Below, piece by piece: positions 25,320-33,414 of a stretch of 64,000 nt of DNA. Each line of letters begins with the position of its first letter. Position 1 is the first letter of the stretch. The stretch is taken from positions 1 to 64,000 of the forward strand of contig SHND01000003.1 in assembly GCA_004295045.1 (NCBI GenBank). Reading direction: 5' to 3'. The stretch comes from Chloroflexota bacterium. GTDB taxonomy: Bacteria > Chloroflexota > Anaerolineae > UBA4142 > SHND01. The translations under genes were made by a program, and so were the position numbers. Below the pieces are notes generated by a model, which saw only the letters and a program-made list of their open reading frames with translations, was not told the DNA's origin and searched no databases.

Positions 25320-26660
25320 TCACGCGCGGCTCGCAAACTCACTCACCACTTCGTACAAGACGCGCGCGCCAAAGCCAACGTTCTTGAGCGCGATGCGTTC
25401 GTCGTCCCCGTGGACGCGCTCCATCTCACTCTCCTTGTCGAACATCGGGCAAAAGCCGTACACTTTTGTCCCAAGTTTTGTGACATGCCGCGCGTCCGTC
25501 GCGCCCACAACCAGATCGGGCAGGACAATGGCTTTGGAATCATGCCGCTTGAGCGCTTGCACCATCGTGTCATACAGCGGCGATTGCGGGTCGGCTTCGA
25601 TCCCGGTGGTCGAGGGCTGATGAAATTCGATCTCGTACGCGTCATCCAGCACGGTGCGCAATTCACGTAAAAATGTTTCGGCGGTTTGCCCCGGCACCAA
25701 GCGCGCGTCCACCTGCGCCTCGGCGACAGACGGAATGACATTGATTTTGCTGCCCGCGCTTAATTTGGTCGGCGTCGCGGTATTGTGGAGCATCGCGTAC
25801 AGCATACCGCGCAATCCTTCGTCGAGCGGAAGGTTTTCAAAAGCGCGCTTGCCATTTTTCTGATCCAGCAGCGCGCGCAGTGAACTGCCCGCCGCGCCGC
25901 CAACCGCTTTGGCGAGACCTTCGATATAGTTGCGCGAGGTTTGTGTGACATGCATCGGGAATGAAGCACTGCCAAGTTTGTCAATGCCGCGCGCGAGTTT
26001 CAGCACCGCGTTCTCGCGCTGCGGCACGGACGCGTGTCCCGGTTTGCCGTGCGCGCGCAAAGAAAAACGCGCCGTTCCCTTTTCGCCTGTTTGGATTCCG
26101 TAAATGTGCTTGCCCAAAATCGTTGTCCCGAACCCACCGCCCTCGTTAATTCCATATTCCGCGCGAATCAAGTCGGGATGATGCTGCACCATCCAACCCG
26201 CGCCGAGCAAGCCGCCCGTTTCTTCATCCGCATTCGCCATAAAAATCACGTCGCGCGCCAGAGTTACATTATTGCGTTTGAGCCACAACAGCACGGCGAG
26301 TTCCATCGCAGCGAGTTCTTTGGTGTCGAGCGCGCCGCGTCCATAAATAAAACCATCCGCAATTTCCGCGCCAAAAGGATCGTGCGTCCAGCGTTTTGGT
26401 TCCACCGGAACGACGTCGAGATGAACCATCAAAAGCAGTGGCGCGGCGCGACCGTCGCCTTTCAAGCGCGCGACCAAATTTCCCCGCGTTGGTTCGGATT
26501 CAAAAATTGTGGACTCGATGCCCTCGCGCGCGAGCACATCGGCAAGATAGCGGCACGCAATAATTTCATTGCCGGGTGGATTAACCGTATTCAGTTTGAG
26601 CAGTTGTTCCAAGTAACCAACCGCTTCGTCACGTACGAGATCCCAATTCATATCATTCAA
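25320..26660 (-). CDS. M20-family metallopeptidase
   Basis: 446 aa, full length for dipeptidase or ArgE/DapE-like members. Metal ligands: His in LLLMVHLDVVP (with the Asp of HLD), bridging Asp in GRGALDTKE, Glu pair in ANADEETGG, and a late Asp in GATDARH. The dimerisation insert lies at about 190-330. The enzyme removes residues from peptides or deacylates amino acids; the carboxypeptidase G2 or aminoacylase type is likely. It sits between sucC (10 bp upstream) and an unknown gene in the suc operon. Confidence 0.92.
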   Translation of the reverse strand: MNDMNWDLVRDEAVGYLEQLLKLNTVNPPGNEIIACRYLADVLAREGIESTIFESEPTRGNLVARLKGDGRAAPLLLMVHLDVVPVEPKRWTHDPFGAEIADGFIYGRGALDTKELAAMELAVLLWLKRNNVTLARDVIFMANADEETGGLLGAGWMVQHHPDLIRAEYGINEGGGFGTTILGKHIYGIQTGEKGTARFSLRAHGKPGHASVPQRENAVLKLARGIDKLGSASFPMHVTQTSRNYIEGLAKAVGGAAGSSLRALLDQKNGKRAFENLPLDEGLRGMLYAMLHNTATPTKLSAGSKINVIPSVAEAQVDARLVPGQTAETFLRELRTVLDDAYEIEFHQPSTTGIEADPQSPLYDTMVQALKRHDSKAIVLPDLVVGATDARHVTKLGTKVYGFCPMFDKESEMERVHGDDERIALKNVGFGARVLYEVVSEFASRA

Positions 26661-26670
26661 CCTTTAACGT

Positions 26671-27807
26671 TTAACGACTCTTGGCAATTTCGACTGCCAT
26701 TTTCGCGCCTTCCTCTAACGAGGGCGCGGTTCTTAGATTCGCATTGGCAAGAATGCGACGTCCCTCTTCAGCGTTCGTGCCGACAATGCGCGCGACCATT
26801 GGCACATCGGTCTTGACTTGATTCAATGCTTCGACAATGCCGCGCGCTACTTCATCGCCGCGCGTAATGCCGCCAAAAATGTTAAGCAGTACCGCTTTGA
26901 CATTTGGGTCGGAAAGGATGATGCGCAGCGCGGCGGCAACCTTTTCCGCTTTGGCGCCGCCACCGATATCGAGAAAGTTGGCGGGTTCGCCGCCGTAAAA
27001 TTTGATCACGTCCATCGTCGCCATAGCGAGACCAGCGCCGTTCACCATGCAGCCGATGTTGCCTTCTAATTTTACAAACGACAAGCCCGCACGCCGCGCT
27101 TCACGCTCGGCTTCATTCTCTTCATCCGCGTCGCGCAGCATTTCCAAATCGTGATGACGGTCAAGCGCGCTGTCATCCAGCACCAATTTGCCATCGGCGG
27201 CGATTAACTTGTCTTCTTTCGAAATGAACAGCGGATTGATTTCCACAAGTGACGCGTCAGTGTCCGCAAAAACGCGATAGAGCGCGAGGGCGATCTTTGC
27301 AAATTCCGGCACCAATTTTTTATCCAGACCAATCCCATAACCGAGTTCGCGCGCCTCGAACGGCTGCAAACCGAGTACGGGGTCAATCGTCTGCCGCATA
27401 ATTTTTTCCGGCGAAACGCGGGCGACCTCTTCGATTTCCATGCCGCCGGCAGACGATGCCATCATCACGGGCGCGCCCTTTGTGCGATCAACCACGATAC
27501 CCAGATAAACTTCGGCTTTGTTTGGCACTGCCGGATCAATCAGCACTTTGCGAACGGGCAGCCCTTTGATATTCATGCCCAAAATTTCTTCCGCGTATTG
27601 TTCCGCTTGATCGGGAGAAGCGGCGAGTTTTACGCCGCCCGCTTTGCCGCGTCCGCCGACCAAAACTTGCGCTTTAACCACCACAGGTCTGCCCAGCTCT
27701 TTTGCGATCTCGCGCGCGGATTCTGCATCATAGGCGACTTTGCCTTTTGGCGTTGGAATGCCATAGCGCGCAAAAATTTCTTTGGATTGATGCTCGTGTA
27801 ATTTCAC
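26671..27807 (-). CDS. sucC: Succinate-CoA ligase [ADP/GDP-forming] beta subunit
   Basis: 378 aa with a GTG start (first residues VKLHEHQSK), supported by a GGAG seven bases upstream; the longer open frame is not coding. ATP-grasp N-terminal domain ([19 protein letters not shown]) and C-terminal CoA-ligase domain with [13 protein letters not shown] and [14 protein letters not shown]. It is the nucleotide-binding subunit of succinyl-CoA synthetase. It is first in a six-gene minus-strand run ending at cca, and divergent from citrate synthase, so two TCA enzymes share one control region. Confidence 0.97.
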   Translation of the reverse strand: MKLHEHQSKEIFARYGIPTPKGKVAYDAESAREIAKELGRPVVVKAQVLVGGRGKAGGVKLAASPDQAEQYAEEILGMNIKGLPVRKVLIDPAVPNKAEVYLGIVVDRTKGAPVMMASSAGGMEIEEVARVSPEKIMRQTIDPVLGLQPFEARELGYGIGLDKKLVPEFAKIALALYRVFADTDASLVEINPLFISKEDKLIAADGKLVLDDSALDRHHDLEMLRDADEENEAEREARRAGLSFVKLEGNIGCMVNGAGLAMATMDVIKFYGGEPANFLDIGGGAKAEKVAAALRIILSDPNVKAVLLNIFGGITRGDEVARGIVEALNQVKTDVPMVARIVGTNAEEGRRILANANLRTAPSLEEGAKMAVEIAKSR

Positions 27808-27841
27808 TACTCGTCTCCGAAATTTTCGTTCTCGAGTGAGA

Positions 27842-27881
27842 GCAAAGCAGATATAGTAATGATGAGATGCAGCTGCTTTGC
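27842..27881. promoter_or_regulatory. Inverted repeat in the sucC leader
   Basis: Perfect 9-bp inverted repeat GCAAAGCAG/CTGCTTTGC (27842-27850 and 27873-27881, 22-nt spacer) between the predicted sucC promoter and its start codon. It is a candidate operator or leader hairpin. Confidence 0.5.
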
Positions 27882-27897
27882 CCCAACAACATTCCAA

Positions 27898-27926
27898 ATT
27901 ATACTCGACCTGCTAGTGTGACACAA
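27898..27926 (-). promoter_or_regulatory. Candidate sucC operon promoter
   Basis: Minus strand: perfect -10 TATAAT (27898-27903), 17-bp spacer, weak -35 TTGTGT (27921-27926). The leader would be about 84 nt and include the inverted repeat at 27842-27881. Confidence 0.55.
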
Positions 27927-27946
27927 GAAGTTTTGTAGTATAGAAT
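27918..27946 (+). promoter_or_regulatory. Candidate citrate synthase promoter
   Basis: -35 GTGACA (27918-27923), 17-bp spacer, -10 TAGAAT (27941-27946), each five of six. It overlaps the -35 of the divergent sucC promoter. The transcript would start next to the ribosome site, giving a very short leader. A TATACT at 27900 with a poor -35 is an alternative. Confidence 0.42.
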
Positions 27947-27963
27947 TATCAACGGAGGCATAC

Positions 27964-29064
27964 ATGGCAGCAAAGGGACTACAAAACATTGTAATCGGTA
28001 CGACCAATTTGAGTCTAGTCGAAGGCGAAAAAGGAGAACTCGTTTTTCGCGGATATGAAATTCAGGATTTGGCGCAGCACGCCACCTTTGAACAAGTTGC
28101 ATATTTATTGTGGTATGGGCGCAAACCTTCCGACGCCGAAGCGCACAAGCTGCGCGACAAGATGGCGGCACAGCGTTCGCTCGATCCAACGACACTAAAT
28201 ATTTTACGCACGCTGCCGCCCACTACGGAACCGATGGACGCACTGCGGACTGGCGTTTCCGCACTCGGCGCAGGAACGTCCGGCACAAACATTGATTTGG
28301 AACACGCGCTGGCGTTGACCGCGCAAGTTGCTTCGATCATCGCCGTCTTTCAGCGCTTGCGACACGGCGCAGAAATCATTTCCCCGCGCAGCGATCTCGA
28401 CCACGCGAGCAACTATGTCTACATGATCACAGGAAAAGAACCTACCGCCGCGCAGCAAACAATGATCAATGCCTATTTCGTTCTCCTCGCGGATCACGGC
28501 ATGAATGCTTCAACCTTTACCGCGCGCGTCATTACTTCGACGGGGAGTGACCTATATTCTGCGGTCACTGGAGCACTTGGCGCGCTAAAAGGTCCGCTTC
28601 ACGGCGGCGCGCCAAGTAAAGTGATGGATATGCTCGACGCGGTGGGTTCACCCGACAATGCAGAGGCGTGGATTCGCGGCGCGTTGGCGCGCAAGGAACG
28701 CTTGATGGGATTTGGACATCGCGTCTACAAAACGACCGACCCGCGCGCGGAAATTTTGCGCGAGATTGCGCGCAAGTACAGCGACCCCAAACTGTTCCGC
28801 CTCGCGCAAACGGTTGAGGAAAAGGGGCTGCAAATTTTGCATGAAGCGAAACCGGACCAACGTTTGTACACCAACGTGGAATTTTACTCGGCAACGGTGA
28901 TGAATGCCGTAGGGCTGCCGCGCGATTTATTCACACCAACGTTTGCCGCGAGTCGCACGGCGGGCTGGACGGCGCACATTCTCGAACAAGCCGCCGATAA
29001 CCGTCTGATTCGTCCCGATGTCGAATATGTCGGACCGATGGGTTTGTCGTGGAACGAAACATAA
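27964..29064 (+). CDS. Citrate synthase (2-methylcitrate synthase family)
   Basis: 366 aa, the short bacterial/archaeal type. Strong ribosome site GGAGG before ATG. Active-site histidines are visible in LLADHGMN (His178), GPLHGGAP (His213) and GFGHRVYK (His252). At the position of the usual catalytic Asp (NVDFYS) the protein has Glu306 (NVEFYSA). It condenses acetyl-CoA or propionyl-CoA with oxaloacetate. The divergent suc operon favours a TCA role. It overlaps the next lipoprotein gene by 16 bp. Confidence 0.94.
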   Translation: MAAKGLQNIVIGTTNLSLVEGEKGELVFRGYEIQDLAQHATFEQVAYLLWYGRKPSDAEAHKLRDKMAAQRSLDPTTLNILRTLPPTTEPMDALRTGVSALGAGTSGTNIDLEHALALTAQVASIIAVFQRLRHGAEIISPRSDLDHASNYVYMITGKEPTAAQQTMINAYFVLLADHGMNASTFTARVITSTGSDLYSAVTGALGALKGPLHGGAPSKVMDMLDAVGSPDNAEAWIRGALARKERLMGFGHRVYKTTDPRAEILREIARKYSDPKLFRLAQTVEEKGLQILHEAKPDQRLYTNVEFYSATVMNAVGLPRDLFTPTFAASRTAGWTAHILEQAADNRLIRPDVEYVGPMGLSWNET

Positions 29065-29762
29065 AGTTTTTTTTCGCGGCGCTTGCTTGCGGCGCGATCA
29101 TTTTGCTCGCGGCGTGCGGCAATGCGCCAACCCCGACACCCGATATCCTGCGTGAAACGAGCGCGCCTACGCGCCGCCCCGTCATCATTCCCACAACACC
29201 TCCGGGGTGGACGCCGTACAGCCGTTCGACGTACCAGATCGCGCTGCCCGATGCATGGCAAGAGGTTAAACTGAGCGAGCAAAACTTGAAAGACGCGATT
29301 GCGTCGGCGCAAGAAAATAATCCGCCGCTCGCCGAACAGCTGCGCACGCTCTTGGAATCGGGACAATATAAAAGTTTGGCATTTTATGCGGTCGAAAAAA
29401 GCAATGCGCCGATTTTGAAGAATGTTTCGATTGCGCGTCTCGCGCTGCAAGGCACGAACGATCTCGAAGCGTTTGCGAAATCGTACGCGGACGCGCTGCC
29501 AAATGTTGCGCGCGGCTCACGCGTAATCGAGGTGCAAGCACCGCTCCAAATTAACGGCACGAATGCCGCCGCGTTTCAGTACGATGTTTCGCTGGTGAAT
29601 ACGGAAGGGGCGTTGACTACTTTGCGCGGCGTGCAATATTTGTACGTTCTTGATTCCGGCGACGCGTATTTGGTAACCATCATGGGGGATGCGAACGACG
29701 CAGAAAAATTTCTGCCGTTGGCGCGGCAAATTGCAACCTCGTTCGTCGGAGTGACACCATAA
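29049..29762 (+). CDS. Lipoprotein of unknown function (PsbP/LpqN-like)
   Basis: 237 aa with a GTG start inside the end of the citrate synthase gene. The lipobox LLAAC gives Cys23, followed by a Thr/Pro/Arg linker. The folded part (about 55-237) starts with a YQIALPDAWQEV pattern and ends with YLVTIMGDANDAEKFLPLA...IATSF. That layout is seen in PsbP/Mog1/LpqN-like stress or photosystem-type domains ('f.i.~P~~W...'; final helix after a short strand). Function unknown. Transcription likely comes from the citrate synthase promoter and ends at the following hairpin. Confidence 0.75.
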   Translation: MERNIKFFFAALACGAIILLAACGNAPTPTPDILRETSAPTRRPVIIPTTPPGWTPYSRSTYQIALPDAWQEVKLSEQNLKDAIASAQENNPPLAEQLRTLLESGQYKSLAFYAVEKSNAPILKNVSIARLALQGTNDLEAFAKSYADALPNVARGSRVIEVQAPLQINGTNAAAFQYDVSLVNTEGALTTLRGVQYLYVLDSGDAYLVTIMGDANDAEKFLPLARQIATSFVGVTP

Positions 29763-29766
29763 AAGA

Positions 29767-29796
29767 ATGACCCTACCGGATGCTCGGTAGGGTCAT
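29767..29796. terminator. Terminator hairpin between convergent genes
   Basis: Perfect 12-bp inverted repeat (ATGACCCTACCG arms, 6-nt loop), 5 bp past the lipoprotein stop and facing the end of the NHL fusion gene. T-runs on either side are short. Confidence 0.7.
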
Positions 29797-29829
29797 CTAA
29801 TTTCTATTGTTTGTTCTTTGCGCGCAGCG

Positions 29830-32800
29830 TTACTGCTCAACCGGACCAAAAATCAAAATACGATTGTTCCCCGCGTCCGCGACAAGGATGTTGCCATTTG
29901 CATCAATGGTGATGCCGGTGGGCAACTGCATATCCGCAAGATTGCTGCCGCCAATGCCCCACAAGGCGCGCGGTTTGCCATCGTTTGAAAATTTGATAAC
30001 GCGGAAACCCTCCGGGTCGGTGATGTAAATATTGTTTTCCGCGTCTACGGCAATGTACGGTTTGTTCACCACCGACTGCGAATCCCAACCTTCCACCGGA
30101 AACTGCTCGAGCGGTTCAAAGTTCGGATCGAACTTTTGGACGCGTCGGTTCCACGTATCGGCGACGTAGAAATTTCCGTCCTTGTCAATGGCGATGCCGA
30201 CCGGTTCGATGAACTGCCCCGGTTCGGCGCCAGAGCCGCCAAAGGCATTGAGCGCGGTACCGTCAGGACTGAATTCGATCACGCGTTCATTGCCTGTATC
30301 GGTGACCCACACATTTCCCTTTGCATCGAGCGCAATGCCGCGCGGTCCGTACAATTCCCCCAGGTTCTCGTCATACGCGTCACCCACATCGCCAAACGTG
30401 CCCCACGAGCCAAGAAAATTTCCATTCGCATCAAATTTTTGAATGCGATGATTCCACGTGTCTGCCACATAGACAGTCCCATCCTGCGCAATCGCAATGC
30501 CCCATGGTTCGTTGAATTGACCGGGTCCGTTGCCCTGCTCGCCCCACTCTTGCACGAAATTGCGCGCGGCATCAAATTTCAAGATGCGATGATTGTTTGT
30601 ATCCGCGACGAACAAAGAGCCATCAGGCGCGACCGCCATATTCTTTGGCGCATTGAACGGAACATTGGGCGCTGTCACAACCGCTTTCGCTTGCAGATTC
30701 GTCAGGTACTTGCCTTCGTACGGATCTTTTTCTTCGGCGGCGGGCGGCACGACACCAGCGTACTCCCACAGTTGATTTGCCACATCTTTGCGGAGATAGA
30801 ATGCAAAACGATGCACAAAGGGCCAGTTGTTCAAACTGTTCTCGTATTGATGATAGAACCACAGATCGCGAACGAGTTTCTTGAAATTGTCCGGCTGCAA
30901 AACGCCTTCCACGATGTTTCCGTTTTCATCTTCGCCGCCAAACAACTTGAGCCAATTCAAATCTTTGTACGATTCATCGGGCCACCAGACGAGCCGCATC
31001 TCGCGTTTGATGTAACGATTCCCCAAAAATGGTTTTACTTTGTCTTCATTTGCATCGCCGACAATGACCACTTCCGCGTCGAATGGCGCGTTCGGTGATT
31101 TGCCGTAATACTGCGCGTTTTTGTAATTTCGCAAATACCACACGAGGGGCCACGACGAATCGTCATCGTACGCCACCTTGATCGTGCCATTGTCGCAGTT
31201 TATTTTGATTTTGGCATCGGGATCGGTTTGCGCGCAGAGGCGGCGCGAGAGTTCTTCGATTTCGCGCATCGTCGCGGGTACATCCGGAGTGCCTTGTGCG
31301 TACACGATCGTTTCGGTCGCCATATCTTTGTTGTAATACGCCGCGCTCGCCATCGTTCGCACAGTAAACAACGCGAGAATTGCAAAGATCGTTGCGGCGA
31401 CAACGCGCAGCGCATTTTTGAGCCCAAGCGTCATCCCGATATAAACGACGATCCCCGCGCAAACGCCGATGATGAGAATTGAAACGATCGTACTCGAACG
31501 CCGCGCCAAATCATCGAGCGGCGTTCCCGTAAGTGGCGCAGGACCAAAAAAGTATTGGAACGCGAGCACCGCCAATCCGAGCGCCAAGACAATTGCCATG
31601 ATTAGCGCGCCGCGTTTGATCAGATCGCGCCAATCTGCATCCAGCACATCATTCATGAAATATCCGGTCACGAACGCGAGCGGAATCGTGAGATGCATAT
31701 TGAGCCAGGGCATTTTTTCGCCTGCCCAAGAAAAGAGAACGAGAACCCCAAGCGCCCAAACCCCGATCAAAGTTGGAAAGCGCGTGGATTCGTCATCGGG
31801 ATTGTACGCCAAGCCAAAAAACAGTGGCACCAAGATCGCCAGGAGCAGCACCGATTCATTCGCCGCGCGCAAATTATCCATTCCGCGAAAACGCGGCAGA
31901 TTTTGCGTCATCCACTCGATCACGCCGGGCGTGAACCAAACATACGCCTCGACGGCGAGTAATCCCAAAAGCACCGTGCCGAAAATCACCGCGCGCTTCC
32001 AGCTGCGCCGCGCGAGAATGTAGAAAATTCCGATTAGCCCAAAGAGATAGGGCAGATATTCGTACAACGGCATTGTCACCATCAAGTAATAGTATTGTGG
32101 TTGACTGCCGCGCTGGACGGGCTGCTGCGAAATCCAATAGCCGAGCGAGCCGATGAATCCAGAGCCGATGCCCGCGATATTGGTAAAGACCGTCGTGAAA
32201 AAGACGAGCATGATGGGATAGAAAAACGCCGCGCAGATCAGCCATTTGCGCCAATTCCACATCACACCCACCGCCGCTGAAAGCAAGAGGAAAAAGATTA
32301 ACGCGCCCAAACTGCTCGAGATCGAAAGGACCGAGTTATAGTCGGTTGGATCGCGCTGCAACACATATTTGATAAAGAGCGGAGTCGCCCCCAGCGGCAT
32401 AATAAAAGTGCCGAGGACGAGAAGGAGATCGAACGAGGCAACATCAAATTCACCGAACTTTGTTTTGGAATCGTCGTCGTCTGCTTGATCGCGCGTAGTG
32501 AATTTTTTGTACAAGAACATGACGACGGCGACGAGCGCAAAGACCAGACCAAACACCGCCGCGATCACCGCATTGGCAAGTTTCGCCTGCGGCGTGCGCC
32601 GATTGAAAAAATCAAAGGTGAAAATCGCCGCGAGAAAATAGCCAAACAACGCCATAAAAATGAACGTTGTCTCCATCGCGGTGAACGCGAACGCCAGCAT
32701 CGCGACGCCAAAGTAGAGCCAATTTGCGCGCCGCGTCGTGAGATATTTCATGATCGCCAGCGCGACCAAGACCACGCAAACCTCGACATAAATATCGTGG

Positions 32801-33240
32801 CGGTCAACGCGACTGTAATGCGCGATGACGGGCGAAATCAAAAACAGAACGCTGGTAATGATCCAACCGCGTCTGCCAAGCCATTGGCGAAAGAGAAACG
32901 GGGAAGCGATCAATATCAGACCGAACAACACCGGCATCACGCGCGCGGAAAAATCATTGTCGCCGAGAAGGAAAAAAGTGAGCGCGGTGAGATGGTAGAG
33001 CAAGGGTCCGTGATAAATCGGATTGTGAATAAAGCCCTGCCCTTTGTAGAGCGTGTATGACCAGTTGGTATGAATAGCTTCGTCGTGGCTCCACGCCGCG
33101 CTGCCTAAATCATAAAAACGCGTCACTGCCGCAATCAACAAAATGCCGACGAGAATTACCACGTCCCAATTAACATTTACGAGCGCGGCAAGCGGCGTAT
33201 CCCAAATAGATTGTCGTTTCTCTTGAGCTTGTACAGACAT
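29830..33240 (-). CDS. TIGR03663-type GT-C membrane protein fused to an NHL beta-propeller
   Basis: 1136 aa from MSVQAQEKRQS. The open frame extends 23 codons further, but that DNA is an intergenic word repeat. The N-terminal 650 residues form about 12-14 helices of the TIGR03663/GT39-like fold, with the acidic motif SHDEAIH in the first external loop and RVDRHDIY in a later loop. A soluble linker domain follows. Residues about 860-1136 form six NHL repeats (e.g. FVADTNNHRILKFD, YVADTWNHRIQKFD) that should make one propeller outside the membrane. It is likely a lipid-sugar-dependent glycosyltransferase; substrate unknown. Confidence 0.88.
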   Translation of the reverse strand: MSVQAQEKRQSIWDTPLAALVNVNWDVVILVGILLIAAVTRFYDLGSAAWSHDEAIHTNWSYTLYKGQGFIHNPIYHGPLLYHLTALTFFLLGDNDFSARVMPVLFGLILIASPFLFRQWLGRRGWIITSVLFLISPVIAHYSRVDRHDIYVEVCVVLVALAIMKYLTTRRANWLYFGVAMLAFAFTAMETTFIFMALFGYFLAAIFTFDFFNRRTPQAKLANAVIAAVFGLVFALVAVVMFLYKKFTTRDQADDDDSKTKFGEFDVASFDLLLVLGTFIMPLGATPLFIKYVLQRDPTDYNSVLSISSSLGALIFFLLLSAAVGVMWNWRKWLICAAFFYPIMLVFFTTVFTNIAGIGSGFIGSLGYWISQQPVQRGSQPQYYYLMVTMPLYEYLPYLFGLIGIFYILARRSWKRAVIFGTVLLGLLAVEAYVWFTPGVIEWMTQNLPRFRGMDNLRAANESVLLLAILVPLFFGLAYNPDDESTRFPTLIGVWALGVLVLFSWAGEKMPWLNMHLTIPLAFVTGYFMNDVLDADWRDLIKRGALIMAIVLALGLAVLAFQYFFGPAPLTGTPLDDLARRSSTIVSILIIGVCAGIVVYIGMTLGLKNALRVVAATIFAILALFTVRTMASAAYYNKDMATETIVYAQGTPDVPATMREIEELSRRLCAQTDPDAKIKINCDNGTIKVAYDDDSSWPLVWYLRNYKNAQYYGKSPNAPFDAEVVIVGDANEDKVKPFLGNRYIKREMRLVWWPDESYKDLNWLKLFGGEDENGNIVEGVLQPDNFKKLVRDLWFYHQYENSLNNWPFVHRFAFYLRKDVANQLWEYAGVVPPAAEEKDPYEGKYLTNLQAKAVVTAPNVPFNAPKNMAVAPDGSLFVADTNNHRILKFDAARNFVQEWGEQGNGPGQFNEPWGIAIAQDGTVYVADTWNHRIQKFDANGNFLGSWGTFGDVGDAYDENLGELYGPRGIALDAKGNVWVTDTGNERVIEFSPDGTALNAFGGSGAEPGQFIEPVGIAIDKDGNFYVADTWNRRVQKFDPNFEPLEQFPVEGWDSQSVVNKPYIAVDAENNIYITDPEGFRVIKFSNDGKPRALWGIGGSNLADMQLPTGITIDANGNILVADAGNNRILIFGPVEQ

Positions 33241-33309
33241 TTTTGATTTCAGATTGTTGATCTCTGATTTCTGATTTGCAATCCGTTTCTTTTCGGCGGC
33301 ATCAATCAA
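33241..33309. repeat. AT-rich word repeat (AAATCAG units)
   Basis: On the minus strand, variants of AAATCAGAAATCAGAGATC recur just before the ATG of the NHL fusion gene. Composition is unlike the neighbouring genes. Translating it produces a false N-terminal extension. Confidence 0.6.
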
Positions 33310-33371
33310 AAATCACAAATCATAAATTATTCACTCGTGTTACGCCCATTCGATAAACATAGAATGCAAAC

Positions 33372-33398
33372 GTACGACAAATTTCAAATTTGTCGTAC
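33372..33398. repeat. Perfect 13-bp inverted repeat
   Basis: Arms GTACGACAAATTT and AAATTTGTCGTAC separated by one base, in the gap between two same-strand membrane protein genes. There is no T-run on the transcribed strand, so it is not a standard terminator. It may be a REP- or MITE-like element, or a protein-binding site. Confidence 0.7.
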
Positions 33399-33414
33399 CA
33401 CTGCGTAACGTGAA

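Noticed and set aside
27808..27897. N-terminal extension of sucC
   Set aside because: The GTG at 27807 has a good ribosome site and matches the family start; the extension covers the promoter region and leader repeat.
33241..33309. N-terminal extension of the NHL fusion protein
   Set aside because: The extra residues are a translation of intergenic word repeats.
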